12,196 bases of DNA from Desulfobacterales bacterium (GTDB lineage Bacteria; Desulfobacterota; Desulfobacteria; Desulfobacterales; JAUWMJ01), in the NCBI GenBank assembly GCA_030613225.1, contig JAUWMJ010000036.1, forward strand, positions 1 to 12,196, in the 5' to 3' direction. Shown here in pieces: positions 7,082 through 12,196 of the stretch; positions within the stretch are counted from its first letter, which is position 1, and each line of letters starts with the position of its first letter. Position numbers and translations under genes: made by a program. The notes beneath the pieces are model-generated. The model did not search any database. It was not told where the DNA came from and saw nothing but the letters and a program-made list of their open reading frames with translations.

Positions 7082-8272
7082 ATGTTAACAAAAGCTTTTA
7101 TTCCGTACAAAGGTTATTACAGCACTCCCTTTGCCAGGTGGCAGGGAAGCCTGGCTAACGCCAATGCAATTGAACTGGGTGCAAATACTGCCAAAAGGTG
7201 GTTTACCGAAAAAAACTGGGACCCAAAGATGTTTGACTTTCTTTACCTTGGCATTACCATTGGCCAGCCTTATCTCTTTTACGGCAGCACCTGGGCAGCC
7301 AACATGATGGGCGCAGGCCATATGCCGGGTGTGACTCTTATGCAGGCATGCAGCACTTCCACTACCTGTATCTACCAGGCCGCTGTTGGTGTAGAAACCG
7401 GTCTTTATCAAACCCCATATTGTCTTATGGTGGACAGGTGTTCAAACGGTCCACATACAATCTGGCCCAATCCCATGGGCCCCGGCGCTCAAGTTATATC
7501 TGAAAACTGGATGATGGATCATTTCGGCAAAGATCCTTCAGTGGGCGGAGCCATGATCCAGACAGCGGAAAATGTTGCAAAGGAAAGCGGCATTACCAGG
7601 GAAGAGTGTGACGCTGTGGCATTGAGACGTTATGAACAATATACAGATGCACTGGCTGACGATCGTGCTTTTCAGAAACGATACATGTTTTCGGCAGAAA
7701 TAAAAGTTTCCAGAAAAAAGACCGTCCTTTTTGAAGAAGACGAAGGTATCACCCAAAGCACTAAAGAAGGACTTGCCAAACTACGACCTGTACTTGTCGA
7801 TGGTGTCCATACATTTGGTGCCCAGACGCACCCTGCAGATGGCAACTGTGGTATTATGGTAACAACCCGTGAAAAAGCCAAAGAACTCAGTGCTGATCCA
7901 GGCATTGAAATCAAGGTCATCTCTTATGGTTATTCCAGGGCAAAAAAAGGGTTTATGGCTGCGGCTGTTGTACCGGCATCAAAAATGGCCCTTGAAAAAG
8001 CCGGTATCGGTATCAATGACGTTAAGGCCATCAAGACTCATAATCCATTTTCCGCCAATGATATCTATCTTGCTAATGAGTTTAATATAGACGTTAATGG
8101 ATTTAACAACTATGGATCTTCCCTGATTTACGGGCACCCCCAGGGACCCACAGCCGGACGCTGTATTATAGAAGGAATTGAAGAGGTAGCGATGGAAGGC
8201 GGCGGATATTTGCTCTTTGGCGGCTGTGCGGCAGGAGATACTGCCGGTGCTATTGTGTTAAAAATCGGGTAA
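7082..8272 (+). CDS. Thiolase family protein, SCP2-like (acetyl-CoA C-acyltransferase)
   Basis: A 396-residue thiolase-fold enzyme. Thiolases cleave beta-ketoacyl-CoA with CoA to acetyl-CoA and a shortened acyl-CoA, or catalyse the reverse condensation. Seen (numbered from 7082): nucleophile motif QACSTSTTC with C90, THNPFSAND with H320-N321, NYGSSLIYGHPQGPTAGR with H352, and the C-terminal GGCAAGDTAG with acid/base C382. The HNPF motif replaces the NEAF of classical degradative thiolases; SCP2-type and archaeal thiolases have a His-first motif (HDCF/HDAF) here, so this one is nearer that branch. The Cys-His-Cys catalytic set is complete. An upstream ATG at 7067 would add five residues but is disfavoured by ribosome site position. 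Neighbouring ligase genes suggest a role in acyl-CoA chain or ring-product breakdown. The exact substrate is unknown. Confidence 0.88.
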   Translation: MLTKAFIPYKGYYSTPFARWQGSLANANAIELGANTAKRWFTEKNWDPKMFDFLYLGITIGQPYLFYGSTWAANMMGAGHMPGVTLMQACSTSTTCIYQAAVGVETGLYQTPYCLMVDRCSNGPHTIWPNPMGPGAQVISENWMMDHFGKDPSVGGAMIQTAENVAKESGITREECDAVALRRYEQYTDALADDRAFQKRYMFSAEIKVSRKKTVLFEEDEGITQSTKEGLAKLRPVLVDGVHTFGAQTHPADGNCGIMVTTREKAKELSADPGIEIKVISYGYSRAKKGFMAAAVVPASKMALEKAGIGINDVKAIKTHNPFSANDIYLANEFNIDVNGFNNYGSSLIYGHPQGPTAGRCIIEGIEEVAMEGGGYLLFGGCAAGDTAGAIVLKIG

Positions 8273-8290
8273 AAAAACGTAACCGTTCAC

Positions 8291-8318
8291 GGGTTCAGGG
8301 TTCAAGGTTCAGGGGTTG
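8291..8318 (+). repeat. Short heptamer tandem repeat (GGGTTCA type)
   Basis: Four 7-base units in a row: GGGTTCA, GGGTTCA, AGGTTCA and a degenerate GGGGTTG. They lie in the 126-base gap before the ligase gene at 8399. An inverted GAACCCT lies at 8373-8379, just before the ribosome site, so the mRNA could fold the repeat back onto the leader of that gene. Confidence 0.7.
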
Positions 8319-8398
8319 TAGGTTTACAATCAATCTGAACAGTTGATTTGTGAGTTCAGAACAGCCTTGCGCGAACCCTAAGAGGAGGGATAATAAAA

Positions 8399-9979
8399 AT
8401 GAACTATGCAAGATACGCCACGGTCCATGCTCGCCATTTGTCTGATAAAACATGTTTGATCGAAAGGACTCCTTCAAAGAACCAGAGAAGGACTTTAACA
8501 TGGCGACAGTTTAATGATGAAATCAATAAAACTGCAAATTATCTTTCAAAGGAACTTGGAGTTAAGGACGGCGACTTTGTAATGCACCTTCAGAATAATT
8601 CCCTTGAATGGCTTATCACTTATTACGGAATTATAAAGATCGGCGCTGTTATAGTACCGCTGAATTTCCGCTTTCTCGGGCCTGATATTCTTTATGCTGC
8701 TAAAATATGCAGTCCAAAAGTCTTTATTATGGGTTCTGAATTTCTTCCAGTTGTTCAGCCTGTTCAAAATGATTTAAATACTATTGAAAAGTATATCTGT
8801 GTTGGCGAACAGGTACCGGATGATATGATCGATTATAAAACAATAGCGGCATCTGATGACGTTTCTGAAGCCCTGGTAGATGTGGAGGACCAGCATTACC
8901 TGGCCATGATGTTCACTTCCGGTACTACAGGCGCTCCAAAGCCTGTGTTGCATACCCATTATTCTCTTAACAATACTGCTATCGGCAATGGAATGACTTA
9001 TTTTGTTGAGAAGAATGATAATTATGTTTTTTATCTCCCCTTGTATCACAGCGGGACAATGTTTTTGTGGGCTCCCTTTTATGCCACGGGCGCTGTCGGT
9101 ACAATTTTACGGGAATTCAGCGAACCAAAATGGATAATTGAGGCTATAGCTGAAGAAAAAGGCACTGATGTTCTTTTTGTAGTACCGATTGCTGTTGCCA
9201 TATTAAACTGCATCAGCAGCGGTGATATAAATCTGTCTGATTATGATCTTTCCAGCTGGAAATATATGGAGATAGGGGCACAACCGGTACCCTTTGATGT
9301 CATGAAACGCCTTGTGGATACCCTTCCCTGCGATGTTTCTAATATTTACGGGATTACCGAAGGCGGCGGCGGCGGAACTTTTAATCTCTATCCCGATGAA
9401 GTATTGAAAAAACCGGGCTCCATCGGCAAACCCACCTTTGGAGTAGAGGGTAAGATTGTCGATTTTGAGGGAAAAGAACTTCCTGCCGGAGAAGTGGGTG
9501 AGCTTTTACTGAAAACCAACCGCATGATGAAGGAGTATTATAACAATCCGGAGATGACCGAACAAACACTAAAGAACGGCTGGCTTTATACAGGTGACCT
9601 GCTTAAGACCGACGAAGAAGGATACTTTTATATTGTTGATCGTATGAAGGATATGGTGACTTCCGGGGGAGAAAATATCTTTCCTGTGGAAATTGAAGAC
9701 GCTTTAATGGAACATCCAAAGATTAATGATGTGGCCTGCATAGGATACCCTGATGAACGTCTTGTTGAAGTTGTCCTGGCAATTGTTCAGCTTAGAGAAG
9801 GTGAATCGATGACGGAAGAAGAGATCATTGAATTTGCGAAAACCAAACTGGCTACATACAAGGTCCCACGAAAGGTTATTTTCGATCCTGTTCTCAGAAA
9901 TCCGACAGGAAAACTAATGAAACCACAAATGAGAGAAAAATATACCGGTCGTAAAGAAGCATTTCAAAAACTCGATTAA
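8399..9979 (+). CDS. AMP-forming acyl-CoA synthetase, paralogue of the next ligase
   Basis: A 526-residue class I adenylate-forming ligase. Motifs: P-loop FTSGTTGAPKP (172-182), LPLYHSGTMF (213-222), IGAQPVP (292-298), YGITEGGGGG (317-326), YTGD with D400, DRMKDMVTSGGENIFPVEIE (414-433) and the C-terminal RNPTGK with catalytic K505, then a KYTGR tail (514-518). Two oddities: the usual Gly after the P-loop Lys is Pro, and the TE motif is followed by a run of five glycines encoded by GGC repeats (9364-9375). It resembles the ligase at 10155 along its whole length (shared LIER, VPLNFRF, IGAQPVP, ENIFPVEIE and NPTGK-x-x-KP blocks), which suggests an old duplication or paired substrates. GGAGGG at 8384-8389 fixes the start. 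Substrate is not readable; function is sure only at the acyl-CoA ligase level. Confidence 0.9.
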   Translation: MNYARYATVHARHLSDKTCLIERTPSKNQRRTLTWRQFNDEINKTANYLSKELGVKDGDFVMHLQNNSLEWLITYYGIIKIGAVIVPLNFRFLGPDILYAAKICSPKVFIMGSEFLPVVQPVQNDLNTIEKYICVGEQVPDDMIDYKTIAASDDVSEALVDVEDQHYLAMMFTSGTTGAPKPVLHTHYSLNNTAIGNGMTYFVEKNDNYVFYLPLYHSGTMFLWAPFYATGAVGTILREFSEPKWIIEAIAEEKGTDVLFVVPIAVAILNCISSGDINLSDYDLSSWKYMEIGAQPVPFDVMKRLVDTLPCDVSNIYGITEGGGGGTFNLYPDEVLKKPGSIGKPTFGVEGKIVDFEGKELPAGEVGELLLKTNRMMKEYYNNPEMTEQTLKNGWLYTGDLLKTDEEGYFYIVDRMKDMVTSGGENIFPVEIEDALMEHPKINDVACIGYPDERLVEVVLAIVQLREGESMTEEEIIEFAKTKLATYKVPRKVIFDPVLRNPTGKLMKPQMREKYTGRKEAFQKLD

Positions 9980-9994
9980 TTGTAATTTTATTTG

Positions 9995-10020
9995 ACAGGA
10001 TTTACAGGATATTCAGGATA
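9995..10020 (+). repeat. Short direct repeat, ACAGGAT type
   Basis: Three approximate copies with a period of about 10 bases (ACAGGATTT, ACAGGATATT, CAGGATA) lie shortly after the ligase stop at 9979. The rest of the 175-base gap up to 10154 is A/T-rich. No convincing promoter pair with normal spacing was found there, but one cannot be excluded. Confidence 0.6.
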
Positions 10021-10154
10021 AAAAATTGGCCGGATTTATGCTGGCAATCTACATCTAAATTCTTGTACTTTGTGTTTATTTCGTGTTTTCTTGATAAATT
10101 TTAATTTTGATAATGAAAACAAATATTACTTTTAAGCACTTAAGGGAGTAAATC

Positions 10155-11747
10155 ATGCTGATAACTGAAATCTTAGCAAGAAACGCCAGGGTTTATGGAA
10201 AGGAAGTTGCCCTTATCGAAAGGGACCCTGCCAAAAATACCCGCAAAGAGATTACCTGGGAGGAATTTGAAACAGAAGCAAACCGCGTAGCCAACGCCCT
10301 TATTGCAAAGGGAATTAAAAAAGGAGATAAGGTTGTTCATTTGATGATGAACTGCATTGAATGGCTTCCTGCCTATTTTGGTATTTTGCGTACAGGCGCA
10401 TGGGCGGTGCCGCTTAACTTCAGGTTTGCAGCAGATGATATCAAACACTGTACCGAAATTGCAGAAGCAAAGGCTTTTATCTTTGGTGTCGAATTTATTG
10501 ACAGGGTTAATGATATAAAAAAAGTAATCGACAAAACGGTTTTAAACTATATATTTATCGGCTCCGATGAATTACGGCCCGATTATGCAATGCCGTATGC
10601 TGATTTTCTTTCATCCGGCACGGAAACCGACCCTGAAGTTGAAATCAGCATAAGCGACAGTGCAGCATTATATTTTACTTCCGGCACCACCGGCAAGCCA
10701 AAAGCGGTACACCTTACCCAGCGAAACCTTGAATTTTCCTGTTTTTTAGAAAACCGGCATCACAATCAGACCCATGAAGACAACTTCCTTTGCATTCCAC
10801 CGCTGTACCATACCGGTGCTAAAATGCACTGGTTCGGCAATTTTATTGTAGGTGCAAAAGCCGTAATTTTAAAAGGAATACAAGCAAAAGATATTCTTCA
10901 AGCAGTCTCGGAAGAAAAATGCACGGTTGTATGGCTCCTGGTTCCATGGGCCCATGATATCCTGATTGCCATTGAAAATAACGAGATAAGCTTAAGCGAC
11001 TACGAACTATCCCAGTGGCGGCTTATGCACATTGGTGCCCAGCCTGTTCCCCCATCTTTAATTAAAAACTGGAAAAAGGTTTTTCCACACCATGAATATG
11101 ACACCAATTACGGGTTAACCGAAACGACCGGCCCTGGTTGTGTACATCTCGGAATAGAAAACACAAACAAGGTTGGTGCAATCGGTGTTCCTGGATTTGA
11201 CTGGGAGTGTATGATTTTCGACTGGGAAAGTTTGACAATGAGCAATGAAATGAAACCGGTCTCTTATGGTGAAAGCGGTGAACTTGCCGTCAGGGGTCCT
11301 GGTGTTATGAAGGAATATTATAAAAGTCCCGAGGCAACTGCTGCAACAATGGTAGATGGATGGCTTCTTACAGGAGATATTGCCCGCCTGGATGAGGACG
11401 GATTTATCTGGCTGGTGGATCGTGCCAAAGACATTATTATTACAGGTGGTGAAAATATATTTCCGGTGGAAATAGAAAGTTTTATAATGGATAATCACAA
11501 AGTTCAGGATGTTGGAGTTATAGGATATCCTGATGAGCGTCTGGGTGAAATTGTAACTGCGATTGTACAGGTAAAGCCTTCTCAAGATATGACTGAAGAA
11601 GAACTTATGAAGTTTTGTGAAGGGCTTCCCAGGTATAAACGTCCAAGGAAAATTATTTTTGCTGATGTTCCCAGAAATCCGACCGGCAAAATAGAAAAGC
11701 CGAAGTTGAGGAAAAAATATACCGGCCGTTCAAAAAAATTAGGATAG
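10155..11747 (+). CDS. AMP-forming acyl-CoA synthetase, paralogue of the previous ligase
   Basis: A 530-residue class I adenylate-forming ligase. Motifs: P-loop FTSGTTGKPKA (174-184), IPPLYHTGAK (214-223), IGAQPVP (293-299), YGLTETTG (319-326), LTGD with D408, DRAKDIIITGGENIFPVEIE (422-441) and the C-terminal RNPTGK with catalytic K512, followed by a KYTGR tail. The residue after the P-loop Lys is Ala rather than the usual Gly. It shares its N-terminal LIER-P-KN-R pattern, VPLNFRF, IGAQPVP and C-terminal KYTGR with the ligase ending at 9979, and differs from the one at 5308. A GGGAG ribosome site at 10144-10148 supports the ATG. It is the last + strand gene and faces a convergent gene 98 bases away. 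Acyl substrate unknown. Confidence 0.9.
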   Translation: MLITEILARNARVYGKEVALIERDPAKNTRKEITWEEFETEANRVANALIAKGIKKGDKVVHLMMNCIEWLPAYFGILRTGAWAVPLNFRFAADDIKHCTEIAEAKAFIFGVEFIDRVNDIKKVIDKTVLNYIFIGSDELRPDYAMPYADFLSSGTETDPEVEISISDSAALYFTSGTTGKPKAVHLTQRNLEFSCFLENRHHNQTHEDNFLCIPPLYHTGAKMHWFGNFIVGAKAVILKGIQAKDILQAVSEEKCTVVWLLVPWAHDILIAIENNEISLSDYELSQWRLMHIGAQPVPPSLIKNWKKVFPHHEYDTNYGLTETTGPGCVHLGIENTNKVGAIGVPGFDWECMIFDWESLTMSNEMKPVSYGESGELAVRGPGVMKEYYKSPEATAATMVDGWLLTGDIARLDEDGFIWLVDRAKDIIITGGENIFPVEIESFIMDNHKVQDVGVIGYPDERLGEIVTAIVQVKPSQDMTEEELMKFCEGLPRYKRPRKIIFADVPRNPTGKIEKPKLRKKYTGRSKKLG

Positions 11748-11759
11748 GCTTTAAGGAGC

Positions 11760-11772
11760 GTCCCTTCGGGAC
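11760..11772. terminator. Possible terminator hairpin between convergent genes
   Basis: GTCCC (11760-11764) and GGGAC (11768-11772) pair across a TTC loop, followed by TTAAGGCTTTTAAAA. It stands 12 bases after the stop of the last ligase and before the convergent MetV-like gene. The stem is short and the T-run is only four bases, so termination is plausible but weakly supported. Confidence 0.4.
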
Positions 11773-11845
11773 TTAAGGCTTTTAAAATTAGCCTCAGATG
11801 GCCTGAAGATGAGATAAAAAAAGTGAAGTTATTTTTGACCGAGTC

Positions 11846-12196
11846 CTAAGTGCACACCTCTAATGCATCCCTTTGCACCGGATATGGTGCCGAATGTTCA
11901 GGGCTTCCATTAATCCCTGTACGCCTGCGCTCCCTTGGGCCAAGCCCTCCTCCCGGTCGCCAGTCCCTGGGTTCTCGATATTCTGTCATAAATTTCAGGT
12001 TATTCTGCTTTTTAAGCCTGTAATAAATAAGTGACCATGCGCATGGTACATCGGTATATATTTCACACCGCCCGTCTCGAGAACCGCCGCACGGACCGTT
12101 AAAGATACTCTTGGCACATTTAGTCACCGGACATATACCACCGGTAAAGGCCAGCACACAATCACCACATCCACGGCACTGTTCCTGCCACACGCC
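11846..12196 (-). CDS. Methylenetetrahydrofolate reductase C-terminal-domain protein (MetV-like), partial
   Basis: The - strand frame is open to the window edge and ends with TAG at 11848-11846; the start lies beyond 12196. The visible 116 residues carry the cysteine-rich signature of the MTHFR_C domain: CRGCGDC, TGGICPVTKC, FNGPCGG, GRCEI and PCAWSLIYYRL, eight cysteines in about 50 residues, then a REPRDW tail. In acetogens and sulfate reducers, MetV is the iron-sulfur partner of the methylenetetrahydrofolate reductase MetF in the methyl branch of the Wood-Ljungdahl pathway. The GTG at 12193 is unlikely to be the true start, because MetV proteins have an N-terminal part before this motif. 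The region after REPRDW is Gly/Pro/Arg-rich and does not look conserved. The convergent orientation suggests a transcription unit separate from the acyl-CoA genes. Confidence 0.85.
   Translation of the reverse strand, partial: GVWQEQCRGCGDCVLAFTGGICPVTKCAKSIFNGPCGGSRDGRCEIYTDVPCAWSLIYYRLKKQNNLKFMTEYREPRDWRPGGGLGPRERRRTGINGSPEHSAPYPVQRDALEVCT

Noticed and set aside
10089..10114. Possible sigma-70 promoter (TTGATA with GATAAT) before the last ligase gene
   Set aside because: The spacing between the two boxes is only 12 bases, too short for a normal promoter, and the region is generally A/T-rich.
12191..12193. GTG at 12193 as the start of the MetV-like gene
   Set aside because: The frame continues to the window edge and the cysteine motif begins only five codons later, whereas family members have an N-terminal region before it; the gene is treated as truncated by the window.

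Overview
This window reads as one stretch of an anaerobic, probably sulfate-reducing or syntrophic Desulfobacterota (Desulfobacteraceae-like) genome. That assignment is an inference. It rests on the gene types (oxygen-sensitive 2-hydroxyacyl-CoA dehydratase/benzoyl-CoA reductase family proteins, an ADP-forming acyl-CoA synthetase, several AMP-forming acyl-CoA ligases, a MetV-like Wood-Ljungdahl protein), on the moderate GC content, and on intergenic spaces packed with short palindromic and heptameric repeats. No rRNA, tRNA, CRISPR array or intact transposase gene was seen.

Layout. Bases 2-271 hold the 3' end of a ketopantoate-reductase-type gene. Then, all on the + strand, come: an ATPase activator of the HgdC/BcrA-D type (595-1428), a single HgdB/BcrB-C-type catalytic subunit (1645-2892), an ADP-forming acyl-CoA synthetase that starts one base after it (2894-4972), an AMP-forming acyl-CoA ligase (5308-6849), an SCP2-like thiolase (7082-8272) and two related AMP-forming acyl-CoA ligases (8399-9979 and 10155-11747). 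A MetV-like gene on the - strand (11846 to beyond 12196) converges on this series.

How the genes could work together (inference). The ligases activate carboxylic acids to CoA thioesters. The activator hydrolyses ATP to push a low-potential electron into the iron-sulfur subunit, which would reduce or dehydrate an acyl-CoA. The thiolase would cleave or condense a beta-ketoacyl-CoA. The ADP-forming synthetase could recover ATP from an acyl-CoA or activate an acid cheaply. The substrate cannot be read from the sequence. The unusual points are the lone catalytic subunit paired with one activator, and four acyl-CoA-forming enzymes of two mechanistic classes in under 10 kb.

The intergenic DNA is as distinctive as the genes. 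Two terminal-inverted-repeat elements (1416-1566, 4970-5179) share one backbone and each overlaps the stop codon of the gene before it. A second palindromic family occurs three times (347-540, 5191-5278, 6897-7034), with smaller palindromes nested in two copies. A heptamer tandem repeat lies inside the start of the activator gene, where a change of one unit would shift the reading frame.
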